A DNA stretch of 64,000 bases from Rhizobium rosettiformans W3 (GTDB lineage: Bacteria; Pseudomonadota; Alphaproteobacteria; Rhizobiales; Rhizobiaceae), in assembly GCF_004912135.1 (NCBI RefSeq), contig NZ_STGU01000006.1, positions 224,345 through 288,344 of the forward strand, read 5' to 3'. How positions within the stretch are numbered: position 1 is the stretch's first letter; each line of letters opens with the position of its first letter. Below are positions 24,877 to 35,102 of the stretch, in pieces. The notes beneath the pieces were generated by a model that had not been told where the DNA came from, made no database searches, and saw only the letters and a list, made by a program, of their open reading frames with translations. The translations under genes and the position numbers were made by a program.

Positions 24877-25761
24877 TCAGCGCGTCGCGGCCCGCAGCAG
24901 ATAGAGGAAGGCTGCGAGGATCAACACCGGCAGGACCAGCAGCTTGACGAGATAGGCCGTCGCGATCCCGATCGAGGCGGTGAAGAGATCGGCCGAGATC
25001 GCCACCCCATCCTGGATCACCTGCGCATTCGCGGCTGCGGTTTCCGCCATGTCAGACGCGGCCTGCAGGGTGCCTGTAAAGGCGGAGCCGAGGCGATCGA
25101 ACATGCCATCCTCCGCCGGCGGGATACGATCGGTGGGAGACAGGGTTTCCACAGGCGGCACCACGTCCACGTCGGCACCGGTTAGATCCTGCTGCCCGCG
25201 CATGCGGTCGAAAACCTCTGTCGCATTGGTCCAGGCACGGTCGGTGATCGCGTCACCGGCGTAAAAGGCAATCGTATAAGAGGCCGGCAGCAGAACGGCA
25301 CCGAGCAGACCAAGAACCAAGACCGCCTTCGTCAGGCGAGACAGCAAGGGCGGCACCTGACGTGCGGTCAGGATCAGCCCCGCTGAAAACAGCGCGCAGG
25401 CGCCGAGTGCCACGGAAGCAACCTTGGCGACGGGCACCAGTACAAGCGACAGAATGCCGGAGACGATGGCGAGGCCGAAGAGGAGATCAACGAGCCGCTC
25501 GATGGTATTGATGACCGGCTGCAGCAATTGTCCGGGGCTGGCCGTCACCGAGGCAACGCCGACGCCGCCGGAGATATCGGCGTCGCGGGCAACACTCATC
25601 ACCGAATTGGCCACCCGCAGTGTTCCATAGAGCGCGCCGCTGCCGACCATCACGTCACGGCTGAAGCGGGCGGCAATATCGGCGAGCGGATTGACGAGGA
25701 ACAGCGCCACGGCAAAGCAGGCGACGAGCAACCAGATGATCAGGCCCTGCGTTCTGGTCAT
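24877..25761 (-). CDS. membrane protein, unknown function
   Basis: 294 residues from MTRTQGLIIW, whose ATG is preceded by GGGGG at five bases; 15 more codons are open upstream. Predicted helices at about residues 5-27, 95-115, 118-140 and 155-175, an extended soluble section (about 190-260, acidic and proline rich), and a final helix at about 270-291. I recognise no family. It runs convergent with xdhB (4-base gap) and divergent from xdhC, interrupting the xdh genes on the opposite strand. Confidence 0.6.
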   Translation of the reverse strand: MTRTQGLIIWLLVACFAVALFLVNPLADIAARFSRDVMVGSGALYGTLRVANSVMSVARDADISGGVGVASVTASPGQLLQPVINTIERLVDLLFGLAIVSGILSLVLVPVAKVASVALGACALFSAGLILTARQVPPLLSRLTKAVLVLGLLGAVLLPASYTIAFYAGDAITDRAWTNATEVFDRMRGQQDLTGADVDVVPPVETLSPTDRIPPAEDGMFDRLGSAFTGTLQAASDMAETAAANAQVIQDGVAISADLFTASIGIATAYLVKLLVLPVLILAAFLYLLRAATR

Positions 25762-25891
25762 ATGAACCCCCATGTCTTCGAGGCGAAACCATAACACGTC
25801 GGACATGTTACAGGCGCTGTGAAACCTTTGTCGGATAAACTGAAAGCCGCGCTGTCCAGTTCCCCCTTGAGAATGCTAGGATTGCCGCACC

Positions 25892-26698
25892 ATGAGCCTG
25901 ACCACCCTCCCCGCCTTCCTCAAAACCCACCCCAACGCCGTTCTCGTCGAAGTCGCCGAGACCAGGGGATCGACCCCGCGCGAGGCCGGCGCATTGATGC
26001 TGGTATCCGCTGAAGCGATCTGGGGCACGGTGGGTGGCGGCCATCTGGAATTCATGGCGATCGAACACGCGCGCAAGCAGCTGGCCGGCGAAACGGTGCC
26101 GGAGACGCTCGACGTGCCGCTCGGCCCCGAGATCGGCCAGTGCTGCGGTGGTCGCACGCTTCTGTCGTTCCGTGTCGTCGATCAGGCCCTTGTTGCCGAA
26201 CTCACGCAACGCCTGGCAAGCGAACGCGCGGCATTCCCCGACGTTACGGTCTTCGGCGCCGGCCATGTCGGCCTGGCACTCGCCCAGGCGCTGGCACCCC
26301 TTCCCTTGAATGTCAGCCTGATTGACACGCGTGCGGAGATCGACGGCGACGTGCCCGCCGGCATCACCTTCCGCCGCGTCGCGATGCCGGAGGCCGAGGT
26401 GGCGAAGGTCAGGCCCGGCGGCGCCGTCGTCATCCTGACCCACGACCATGCATTGGATTTCCTGATCGGGAGGGAAGCCCTTGCCCGAACCGACCTCGCC
26501 TATGTCGGTATGATCGGCTCGAAGACGAAGCGCGCCACCTTCGCCTCCTTCCTTGACCGCGAGGGCGCCCAGCGCTCGGCGATGGAGCGCCTAACGCTGC
26601 CGATCGGCGGCAATGCGGTGAAGGACAAGCGCCCGGCGGTGATTGCGGCCATGGTCGCGGCGGAATTGCTTGGCGTGCTGCTCGGCTCCCAAAGCTGA
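25892..26698 (+). CDS. xdhC: xanthine dehydrogenase accessory protein XdhC
   Basis: 268 residues. XdhC binds the molybdenum cofactor, promotes its sulfuration and inserts it into the XdhB subunit. Features: ETRGSTPREAGALMLV at the N-terminus, GTVGGGHLEFMAIEHAR, GPEIGQCCGGR with the cysteine used for cofactor binding in known XdhC, a Rossmann segment VFGAGHVGLALA and YVGMIGSKTKRATF. Placed downstream of xdhB but with a minus-strand gene between, so it is likely expressed from its own promoter. Confidence 0.95.
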   Translation: MSLTTLPAFLKTHPNAVLVEVAETRGSTPREAGALMLVSAEAIWGTVGGGHLEFMAIEHARKQLAGETVPETLDVPLGPEIGQCCGGRTLLSFRVVDQALVAELTQRLASERAAFPDVTVFGAGHVGLALAQALAPLPLNVSLIDTRAEIDGDVPAGITFRRVAMPEAEVAKVRPGGAVVILTHDHALDFLIGREALARTDLAYVGMIGSKTKRATFASFLDREGAQRSAMERLTLPIGGNAVKDKRPAVIAAMVAAELLGVLLGSQS

Positions 26699-26768
26699 AT
26701 CAGTCTCTCAAGGGCTGGAATCACATTGCCAGCACATGTCGACAAACGACTGATCCCGAACTCGTTTT

Positions 26769-26999
26769 TCAAAAGGGACCGGGACGGAGATAGTCCGTCA
26801 AACCACGGCGATACCGCCAGAGATCGCTGCGCCGATCGGATGATGACGTCCGCTTCTCGATGCCGATATCCTTCAGGAGCTCCTCGGGAATGTCATCGAT
26901 ATGGGGCAGCCGCTGGCGTCGATGCGACCGGGTTACTCCGGACCACAGGATCGACACCAGCCTGTCGAATGGCAAGAGTCTACGGATCGCGGACACCAT
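26769..26999 (-). CDS. DUF1127 small protein
   Basis: 76 residues from the ATG with GGAGG five bases upstream. The DUF1127 motif RLPHIDDIPEELLKDIGI lies at about residues 30-47. Proteins of this family are short, arginine-rich and widespread in alphaproteobacteria; some bind RNA or affect phosphate and carbon metabolism. It is divergent from the LysR gene to its right. Role unknown. Confidence 0.75.
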   Translation of the reverse strand: MVSAIRRLLPFDRLVSILWSGVTRSHRRQRLPHIDDIPEELLKDIGIEKRTSSSDRRSDLWRYRRGLTDYLRPGPF

Positions 27000-27022
27000 G
27001 TCTGCCTCCACGCGGTTTCAAT

Positions 27023-27038
27023 CATCAGGTTTCTGATG
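27023..27038. promoter_or_regulatory. inverted repeat between DUF1127 and lysR
   Basis: CATCAG, four bases, CTGATG: a perfect 6-base inverted repeat in the divergent 111-base gap. Could be a LysR target or the leader hairpin of the DUF1127 transcript; low certainty. Confidence 0.3.
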
Positions 27039-27110
27039 CTCTTCTTGTGCCTGCAGTTGCGGCGGCAATCCAATTCAATTACGCTGCCCATGCATAAAGA
27101 GACCTTATCC

Positions 27111-28028
27111 ATGAAACTGTCGAAACAGCTTCCCCTCAACGCCTTGCGCGTCTTCGAAGCCGTTGCGCGACTTGAGAGTTTCACCCGCGCCGGCGAAGAA
27201 CTGGGCATGAGCCAGACGGCGGTAAGCTATCAGATCAAGCTTTTGGAAGCGCATGTCGGCGAGGCGCTTTTCCTGCGCAGGCCGCGACGCATTTCCCTGA
27301 GCGAATCCGGAGAGCGGCTCTTGCCGAAGGTCACCGAAGGTTTCGAACTGCTGCGCGAGGCGCTGGCCGATCTGCGCAATACGGCCGACGGCACGCTGAT
27401 CATCCACGCCACCGCCACCTTCGCCTCGCAATGGCTGGCCCGCCACCTCGGCCTTTTCCAACTCAATAATCCTGGCATTGCCGTCCGGCTCGAGACCTCG
27501 CAGGAGGTGATCGATTTCAGCCGGACGGAGGCCGATCTCGCCATCCGCAGCGGCAAGGGCTTGTGGCCGGGGCTGCGGGCGCATTTCGTCATGCACAACC
27601 ATTTCACGCCGATGCTGAGCCCAAAGCTCGCCGACAGCATTGGCGGCGTTCGCGAACCGCTCGACCTTTTGAAGCTGCGCATCATCGATCCGTCCGACCC
27701 CTGGTGGCGCATCTGGTTCACCGCGGCCGGCTATCCGGATGTCGAACTCGACTCGCACCAGCGCACCCGGCTCGGCGCGCAGTCGTTCGAGGCCGCAGCG
27801 GCTGTTGCAGGCCATGGCATCGCCATACTGCGGCCCGAATTCTATCCGGAAGAGATCGCCTCGGGCGCACTGATCCAGCCATTCGAACTCACCTGCGAAG
27901 ATGGATCGCATTATTGGCTGGTGTATCCGGAAGCACGGCGCAATGCCGGCAAGATTCGAGCTTTCCGCGAATTCCTGCGCAGCACTCTGCCGAGCTTCGA
28001 GGCAATGCCGGCAGGCGCAAAAAGCTGA
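27111..28028 (+). CDS. LysR-family regulator (GcvA-like), probable purine catabolism regulator
   Basis: 305 residues from MKLSKQLPLNALRVFEAVARL; an in-frame ATG at 27090 would add seven. Winged HTH at about 20-65 (SFTRAGEELGMSQTAVSYQIKLLE), then a periplasmic-binding-like effector domain. The sequence resembles the GcvA/AmpR branch. It lies between xdhC and puuD-guaD in the same direction, so control of purine or urate breakdown is a reasonable inference, with urate or a ureide as a likely effector. Confidence 0.88.
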   Translation: MKLSKQLPLNALRVFEAVARLESFTRAGEELGMSQTAVSYQIKLLEAHVGEALFLRRPRRISLSESGERLLPKVTEGFELLREALADLRNTADGTLIIHATATFASQWLARHLGLFQLNNPGIAVRLETSQEVIDFSRTEADLAIRSGKGLWPGLRAHFVMHNHFTPMLSPKLADSIGGVREPLDLLKLRIIDPSDPWWRIWFTAAGYPDVELDSHQRTRLGAQSFEAAAAVAGHGIAILRPEFYPEEIASGALIQPFELTCEDGSHYWLVYPEARRNAGKIRAFREFLRSTLPSFEAMPAGAKS

Positions 28029-28176
28029 GGCACATCCGCCCGGCGCTGCCGAGACGCTGGTCAAAATCCGTGTCGAGGCCGAACGCAAAAAACTTCCCGT
28101 GCAGCTTTTGCTGCAGTGCGTCCTTTCCGCTTTCCTTCCCGCGGAATTTTTCGCAATGTCGATCCAACAGGGGAAC

Positions 28177-28200
28177 ATGAAAGACTTATCAGATGTATGA
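28177..28200 (+). other. possible 7-codon leader ORF overlapping the puuD start
   Basis: ATG AAA GAC TTA TCA GAT GTA TGA begins 3 bases after a CAGGGG ribosome-binding site; its stop overlaps the first codons of puuD (ATG at 28193), which itself has no good site. May deliver ribosomes to puuD by coupling, or be chance. Confidence 0.3.
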
Positions 28201-29425
28201 ATACGCGATCGCCTGGGAATGGCTGTCCTTCGCCGTCCGCTGGCTGCATGTGATCACGGCCATCGCCTGGATCGGCTCGTCCTTCTATTTCATCGCACTG
28301 GATCTCGGGCTGGTAAAACGGCCGGGGCTTCCCGTCGGCGCTTATGGCGAGGAATGGCAGGTCCATGGCGGCGGCTTCTATCATATCCAGAAATATCTGG
28401 TCGCGCCGGCCTCGATGCCGGAGCATCTGACCTGGTTCAAATGGGAAAGTTATGCCACCTGGCTCTCGGGCTTCGCCCTGCTCTGTGTGGTCTATTATGG
28501 CGGCGCCGATCTCTTCCTCATTGACCGCACGGTATTGGACATCGAACCATGGCAGGCAATCGGCCTGTCGCTCGCGTCGCTCGCCGTTGGCTGGATCCTC
28601 TACGATCTCCTCTGCAAATCGCCGCTTGGCCGCAACACCTGGGGCCTGATGGCCTTTCTCTATGTCGTGCTGATCGCCATGGCCTGGGGCTATACACAAG
28701 TGTTCACCGGCCGCGCCGCCTTCCTGCATCTGGGCGCGTTTACCGCCACCATCATGTCGGCCAACGTCTTCTTCATCATCATCCCCAACCAGAAGATCGT
28801 CGTTGCCGACCTGATCGCCGGCCGCACGCCAGACCCGAAATACGGCGTGATCGCCAAGCAGCGCTCGCTGCACAACAATTATCTGACGCTGCCCGTCATC
28901 TTCTTCATGCTGTCGAACCACTACCCGCTGGCCTTTGCCACGGAGTTCAACTGGATCATCGCAGCCCTTGTCTTCCTGATGGGCGTCACCATCCGCCACT
29001 GGTTCAACACGACGCATGCCCGCAAGGGCAAACCGACCTGGACCTGGCTGGTCACGGTGCTGATCTTCATCGTCATCATGTGGCTTTCGACCGTGCCGAA
29101 GGTGCTGACCGGCGAGGAAGAGCAAGTGAGCCTCTCGCCGCGTGAACAGACCTTTGTTGCAAACGGCCATTTCGAAGCGGTGCGCGATGTCGTACAGGGC
29201 CGCTGTTCGATGTGTCACGCAGCCGAGCCCGTCTGGGAAGGCATTGCGCGGGCACCGAAGAACGTAAAGCTGGAAACGGACGGCGAGATTGCCGCCCATG
29301 CCCGTGAAATCTATCTCCAGGCCGGCCGCAGCCATGCCATGCCGCCTGGAAACATAACCGATCTCTCGCCCGAAGAGCGCCAGTTGCTCGTCGCCTGGTA
29401 CGAGACGACGGTTCAAGGCAGATAA
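28193..29425 (+). CDS. puuD: membrane-bound urate oxidase with C-terminal cytochrome c domain
   Basis: 410 residues. PuuD oxidises urate to 5-hydroxyisourate and passes electrons to the respiratory chain through its own heme rather than making hydrogen peroxide. About eight membrane helices fill residues 10-300 (WLHVITAIAWIGSSFYF, SANVFFIIIPNQKIVVADLIAGR); the periplasmic tail has the heme c site CSMCH at 338-342 and a distal methionine (HAMPPGNIT). The start has a weak ribosome site. Two bases separate it from guaD, so they are one operon. Confidence 0.95.
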   Translation: MYEYAIAWEWLSFAVRWLHVITAIAWIGSSFYFIALDLGLVKRPGLPVGAYGEEWQVHGGGFYHIQKYLVAPASMPEHLTWFKWESYATWLSGFALLCVVYYGGADLFLIDRTVLDIEPWQAIGLSLASLAVGWILYDLLCKSPLGRNTWGLMAFLYVVLIAMAWGYTQVFTGRAAFLHLGAFTATIMSANVFFIIIPNQKIVVADLIAGRTPDPKYGVIAKQRSLHNNYLTLPVIFFMLSNHYPLAFATEFNWIIAALVFLMGVTIRHWFNTTHARKGKPTWTWLVTVLIFIVIMWLSTVPKVLTGEEEQVSLSPREQTFVANGHFEAVRDVVQGRCSMCHAAEPVWEGIARAPKNVKLETDGEIAAHAREIYLQAGRSHAMPPGNITDLSPEERQLLVAWYETTVQGR

Positions 29426-29427
29426 GA

Positions 29428-30741
<1,314 letters not shown>

Positions 30742-30748
30742 GACGGTC

Positions 30749-31168
30749 ATGAGCGAAAGCGGCTATTCCGGCACCCCTCTTCCGAAGAAACTCGGATTGA
30801 AGCCGGAATTTGCCGCTCTCTTCGTCGCTCTTTCGCCGGACCTTGACCATCTGACGGCTGATCTGCCCAAGGCATCACAGGCACCGACCCTTGAGGGCGC
30901 ACAGGGCGCAAACCTCGACTACATCCATGTCTTCGCAACGGAGCGCGCACGCCTCGAAGACCATGCGCTTTGCCTGAAAGCCATGTTGAAGCCGGCGGGC
31001 ATGCTGTGGATCTCCTGGCCGAAGAAAGCCTCGAAAGTCCCGACCACGATCACCGAGGATGTGCTGCGCACGATCTTCCTTCCGACGGGTCTCGTCGACG
31101 TCAAAGTCTGCGCCGTCACCGAGATCTGGTCGGGCCTCAAGTTCATGATCCGCAAGGACCTGCGTTGA
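30749..31168 (+). CDS. DUF3052 family protein
   Basis: 139 residues from ATGAGCGAAAGC. The family pattern GYSGTPLPKKLGLKPE at the N-terminus and LWISWPKKASKVPTTITEDVLR in the middle are clear. DUF3052 is a small soluble family of unknown role, often found as a stand-alone gene. It follows guaD by 7 bases and probably rides on the puuD-guaD transcript; no link to purines is known. Confidence 0.85.
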   Translation: MSESGYSGTPLPKKLGLKPEFAALFVALSPDLDHLTADLPKASQAPTLEGAQGANLDYIHVFATERARLEDHALCLKAMLKPAGMLWISWPKKASKVPTTITEDVLRTIFLPTGLVDVKVCAVTEIWSGLKFMIRKDLR

Positions 31169-31196
31169 ACCACAGTCATCCGGAGGAGGATGCGTC

Positions 31197-31631
31197 GTGC
31201 TGATCACCAACCTCGCCTTGGGCACCTTGATGATCTCTCTCACGGTCGTCATCCACACCTTCGGCCTGATGGGCGTGACCCATGTGATGAGCTTCGTGAC
31301 CGATCGCATCCGCCTGCACGGTCATCGCAGTCGCATGCTCGCCATGAACACCGTCGTCATCGGCGTTTTCGCGGTGCTGACGGCCGAAGTCTGGCTCTGG
31401 GCGAGCTGCTACTGGCTGATTGGCTTTCTCGATGATTTCGAAACCGCCCTCTACTTCGCCACCATCACCTTCTCCACCGTCGGCTATGGCGACGTCATCC
31501 CGCATCCGGAATGGCGCATGCTGGCGGCACTGCAGGGCGTGAACGGCTTTCTGCTGATCGGCTGGTCCACCGCTTATCTGGTCGCGGCGGGCATCCGCGT
31601 CGGGCCATTCCGATCCGGTGAGCACTTCTGA
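31197..31631 (+). CDS. two-helix potassium channel subunit
   Basis: 144 residues from a GTG start with GGAGGAGG upstream. Hydrophobic helices at about 3-30 and 50-77 and a pore loop FATITFSTVGYGDVIPH with the canonical TVGYGD filter (around residue 95), then an exit helix. This is a minimal KcsA-like ion_trans_2 subunit. Lacks a regulatory domain. Sits between DUF3052 and lldD. A second K+ channel in the window has a GFGD filter. Confidence 0.88.
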   Translation: MLITNLALGTLMISLTVVIHTFGLMGVTHVMSFVTDRIRLHGHRSRMLAMNTVVIGVFAVLTAEVWLWASCYWLIGFLDDFETALYFATITFSTVGYGDVIPHPEWRMLAALQGVNGFLLIGWSTAYLVAAGIRVGPFRSGEHF

Positions 31632-31639
31632 AAGGGACA

Positions 31640-31662
31640 AGAGGTAAAATTATCTTACCTCT
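31640..31662. promoter_or_regulatory. inverted repeat before lldD
   Basis: AGAGGTAA, seven bases, TTACCTCT: a perfect 8-base stem in AT-rich sequence, 75 bases before the lldD start. GntR/FadR-type regulators of lactate genes bind such palindromes; it could equally end the channel transcript, though no T-run follows. Confidence 0.4.
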
Positions 31663-31736
31663 GTCGCGTCTCCCCTGTTCACAGTCGGCTCCGTGGCATG
31701 ATATGCCGATTGCAAGATATTGGCGGAGAGAGAGAC

Positions 31737-32882
31737 ATGGGGCCGATCCTTGAAATTTCCGATCTGAAGAAGCTCGCACGCAAACGCGTGCCGAAACTCT
31801 TCTTCGATTATGCCGACAGCGGCTCCTATACCGAGAGCACCTACCGGGCGAACGAGAGCGATTTCGCCAAGATCAAGCTCCGTCAACGTGTCCTGGTCGA
31901 CATGAGCGGTCGCACGCTGGAAACGACGATGATCGGCGAAAAGGTGAAGATGCCCGTGGCGCTGTCGCCGACCGGCCTGACCGGCATGCAGCACGCCGAT
32001 GGCGAGATGCTGGCGGCGAAGGCGGCGGAAGAATTCGGCGTGCCCTTCACGCTCTCGACCATGAGCATCTGCTCGATCGAGGATGTCGCGTCTGTCACCA
32101 AGCGGCCCTTCTGGTTCCAGCTTTACGTGATGCGGGACCGCGATTTCGTCGTGAACCTGATCGAGCGCGCCCGCGCCGCTGGCTGCTCGGCGCTCGTGCT
32201 GACGGCCGATCTTCAACTGCTCGGCCAGCGCCACAAGGATATCCGCAACAGCCTCGCCGCTCCGCCGAAGCTGACGCCGAAGCATCTCTACCAGATGGCG
32301 ATCCGGCCGCGCTGGTGCTGGAACATGCTGCAAACCAACCGCCGCACCTTCCGTAACATCCACGGGCACGCGAAGAACGTCACCGACCTCTCCTCGCTGC
32401 ATTCCTGGACGGCCGAACAGTTCGACCCGAAGCTCTCCTGGGCCGATGTCGAATGGATCAAGAAGCAATGGGGCGGCAAGCTCATCATCAAGGGCATTCT
32501 CGACGTCGAGGACGCGAAGATGGCCGCAGAAACCGGCGCCGACGCCATCATCGTCTCCAACCATGGCGGCCGCCAGCTGGATGGCGCCCATTCGTCGATC
32601 GCCATGCTGCCGAGGATCGTCGACGCCGTCGGCGACAGGATCGAAGTACATCTCGATGGCGGCATCCGCTCGGGCCAGGATGTGCTGAAGGCCGTCGCGC
32701 TCGGCGCCAAGGGCACCTATATCGGGCGCCCCTTCCTTTATGGCCTCGGCGCCATGGGCCAGGCAGGCGTGACCAAGGCGCTCGAGATCATCGCCAAGGA
32801 GATGGACATCACCATGGCGCTCTGCGGCAAGCGCCAGCTGGCGGATGTCGACAAGTCGATCATCGCGGAATACCCGTTCTGA
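31737..32882 (+). CDS. lldD: L-lactate dehydrogenase (FMN alpha-hydroxy-acid oxidase family)
   Basis: 381 residues from MGPILEIS, after GGAGAGAGAG. FMN-linked TIM barrel: PKLFFDYADSGSYTE, PTGLTGMQHADGE, FQLYVMRDRDF, and the flavin/active-site block IIVSNHGGRQLDGAHSS (catalytic His), followed by LDGGIRSGQDVLKA. It oxidises L-lactate to pyruvate, passing electrons to the quinone pool. Homologues also act on other alpha-hydroxy acids; lactate is the most likely substrate for this length and motif set. Confidence 0.92.
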   Translation: MGPILEISDLKKLARKRVPKLFFDYADSGSYTESTYRANESDFAKIKLRQRVLVDMSGRTLETTMIGEKVKMPVALSPTGLTGMQHADGEMLAAKAAEEFGVPFTLSTMSICSIEDVASVTKRPFWFQLYVMRDRDFVVNLIERARAAGCSALVLTADLQLLGQRHKDIRNSLAAPPKLTPKHLYQMAIRPRWCWNMLQTNRRTFRNIHGHAKNVTDLSSLHSWTAEQFDPKLSWADVEWIKKQWGGKLIIKGILDVEDAKMAAETGADAIIVSNHGGRQLDGAHSSIAMLPRIVDAVGDRIEVHLDGGIRSGQDVLKAVALGAKGTYIGRPFLYGLGAMGQAGVTKALEIIAKEMDITMALCGKRQLADVDKSIIAEYPF

Positions 32883-33011
32883 GCCTGACCGGGCGCGGCT
32901 GCACAACCGGAAGCAACCGGCAATACGCAAGTCGCGCCTCATCGCTCGGTGGACGCGTGGCGAGCAGAAGATACTCTTTTCCCGCGAAATGACTTCGCGG
33001 GGGAGTTCATC

Positions 33012-34349
33012 ATGACACGTACCATCATAGACACGCCCTACAGCGTGAAGGCGCGGGCGCACTCTCTGGCATCACAAGGCGTTCGCTGCGTGATCCGTTA
33101 TTACAACCGTCAGAACAGCCAGACTTTCCCGGACAAGCGACTGACCAAGGCCGAAGCCGAGGCCATCGTCGAGGCCGGCATGTCGATTGCGGTGGTCTTT
33201 CAGCAGAACCACCGTCTGATCGGCGACTTCTCGAAGGACTGGGCCGCCAAGGATGCCGACGCTGCCTTGCGCTGCGCAGCGGATGTGGGACAGCCGGCAG
33301 GCAGTACCATCTATCTCGCCGTCGATCATGACTTCCTGGCAAACGAGGATCTGGCCACCATCGCCGCCTATGTCGAACACATGGCAGGAGCATTGCGCTC
33401 GGAAGGGTTCAAGATCGGCATCTACAGCTCCGGCCGGGTAGCGCGATTTCTGCAGTCGGCAAACCTCGTTGATCACGTATGGCTTGCTCGCCCCTTGGGC
33501 TGGTCGGGCAGCCGTGACTATCTGAAAGCGGATGCATGGAGCCTTTACCAGGATGCCGTCGGCCTGAAGATCGACGGGCTGGACTGCGACAGCAACATCA
33601 CCCAGCCGAGCCGGCCGGATTTCGGCCAGTTCACCTTCGGCAACGCGCCCGCCATGGCCCTGGCACGCACGCTCGACACCGGCGGATCCCGCAGCCTCTA
33701 CGAAATCGATGCCCGCGGCAGCCTCAATCTTCGCGGCGGACCATCGCTCGATTATCCCGTCATCCGCACACTCGCACCCGGAACCCGGCTGTATGGGCTG
33801 CAGCGCAGCGGGAACTGGATCCAGGTGGATGTCGAAGGCGATGGCCGACCCGACGGTTATGTGGCCTTGGACTATCTCGTTGCGCTGGCCGGCGACACGC
33901 GCGATCTCCCCGTCACAGGATTGCAGGCGATCGACATCGCCTATCGCGAACTGGAGCTTCAGGTGCGCGAGGTGCCGGGTGGCGCGAGCAATCCACGGAT
34001 CGCGCTCTACTACCAGCGCATGGACGGCCGAGCCGCGACGCCGGATGATGGCGAGGTCGCCTGGTGCTCCTACTTCGTCAACTTCTGCTTCTCCGAAGTC
34101 GGGCAAATGGGGTCGGGCCGCGCCAATGCACGCTCCTGGATTACCTGGGAGCGACCTGTCGTCGGCGCTCCGCAACGCGGCGACGTCGTCGTTCTGTGGC
34201 GGGAATCGCCCGACAGCTGGAAGGGCCATGTCGGCTTCTTCGTCGGCTATGACGGAGACGACTGGCTCCTGCTCGGCGGCAACCAGGACGACGCGGTCTC
34301 GATCCGGCCCTACGACCCGAGCCGGGTTCTCGCCGTCAGGCGGCTGTGA
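33012..34349 (+). CDS. DUF1906-SH3-CHAP-like (TIGR02594-type) muralytic protein
   Basis: 445 residues with three parts: a glycoside-hydrolase-like DUF1906 domain (about 1-205: GVRCVIRYYNRQNSQTFPDKRLT, VDHDFL, GIYSSGRVARFL, DCDSN), a bacterial SH3-type segment (about 235-295: LNLRGGPSLDYPVIRTLAPG) and a CHAP/NlpC-like amidase region (about 310-445: VAWCSYFVNFC with catalytic Cys, GDVVVLWR, GHVGFFVGYDGD). Such a combination fits peptidoglycan cleavage by an exported or phage-type lysin, yet no signal peptide is visible. Function is inferred. Confidence 0.8.
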   Translation: MTRTIIDTPYSVKARAHSLASQGVRCVIRYYNRQNSQTFPDKRLTKAEAEAIVEAGMSIAVVFQQNHRLIGDFSKDWAAKDADAALRCAADVGQPAGSTIYLAVDHDFLANEDLATIAAYVEHMAGALRSEGFKIGIYSSGRVARFLQSANLVDHVWLARPLGWSGSRDYLKADAWSLYQDAVGLKIDGLDCDSNITQPSRPDFGQFTFGNAPAMALARTLDTGGSRSLYEIDARGSLNLRGGPSLDYPVIRTLAPGTRLYGLQRSGNWIQVDVEGDGRPDGYVALDYLVALAGDTRDLPVTGLQAIDIAYRELELQVREVPGGASNPRIALYYQRMDGRAATPDDGEVAWCSYFVNFCFSEVGQMGSGRANARSWITWERPVVGAPQRGDVVVLWRESPDSWKGHVGFFVGYDGDDWLLLGGNQDDAVSIRPYDPSRVLAVRRL

Positions 34350-34355
34350 CCGGCT

Positions 34356-35102
34356 TCAGTCGAGGCGGCCGGTGGCAAGCCCGGCCGCCCAGGTGGGACG
34401 ACGGTTGCGCCCGGCAAGCTGCGACTGTGTCATGTGATCATAAGGCACGAGGCGAAACGAGACGGACCAGCCGACAGGCGTCTCTTCCAGGATCGCATAG
34501 GAAGCTAGCGGGCTGCCGGCCTCCACCTTGTGATAGACCGGCGTATCATCGTCATAGGCCGGGCAGCCGACGCTGCCCGGATTGACGATCAGGCGTCCAT
34601 CGGCGAGCCGGGCGGCGCGCGGCAGGTGTGTATGGCCGCAGAGGATGAGCGGCTGTTCGATACCCTCCGCCCAGGCCTCGATCTCCTGCCTGTCGCGCAG
34701 GACGACATTCCCCTCAGGAGTAACCTGATCGAGCCAGTAGGTGCCGTCGTCCTGGGGGCGGGCATGGCAGAGATAGGCGACATCCCGGAAGACGGCATCG
34801 AAGGGTAAGGTCCGCAGCCAGTCGAGATGCTGAGGGCTGAGCTGGCCGAACGCATCCGCTTCCCATTCATGCATGTCGCCGGCCGCATGTTCGATGAGAT
34901 AGCGATCGTGATTGCCGCGGACGGTCAGGAGCCCGAGCGGCACGAGGATGTCGGCGGTTCCTCCGGCTTCGAGCGGCCCGGACAGGCAGTCACCGAGATT
35001 GACGATGTCGGAGGTCGCGATCCCCTGCGCCGCGATATCCGCGAGCACCGCCTTAAGGGCAGCAGCATTGCCATGAATGTCGGCGATCGCTGCAAACCGC
35101 AT
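34356..35102 (-). CDS. metallophosphoesterase (YfcE/diadenosine-type)
   Basis: 248 residues. Calcineurin-like core: ADIHGNAAAL (Asp, His), GDCLSGP (Asp), RGNHDRY (Asn, His), LCGHTHLPRA (His). The family cleaves phosphoesters such as cyclic nucleotides or diadenosine polyphosphates. The start overlaps the uraH stop by 1 base (TGATG), so it is the last gene of the mntA-hepT-allA-uraH operon. Substrate unknown; no known link to ureides. Confidence 0.9.
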   Translation of the reverse strand: MRFAAIADIHGNAAALKAVLADIAAQGIATSDIVNLGDCLSGPLEAGGTADILVPLGLLTVRGNHDRYLIEHAAGDMHEWEADAFGQLSPQHLDWLRTLPFDAVFRDVAYLCHARPQDDGTYWLDQVTPEGNVVLRDRQEIEAWAEGIEQPLILCGHTHLPRAARLADGRLIVNPGSVGCPAYDDDTPVYHKVEAGSPLASYAILEETPVGWSVSFRLVPYDHMTQSQLAGRNRRPTWAAGLATGRLD

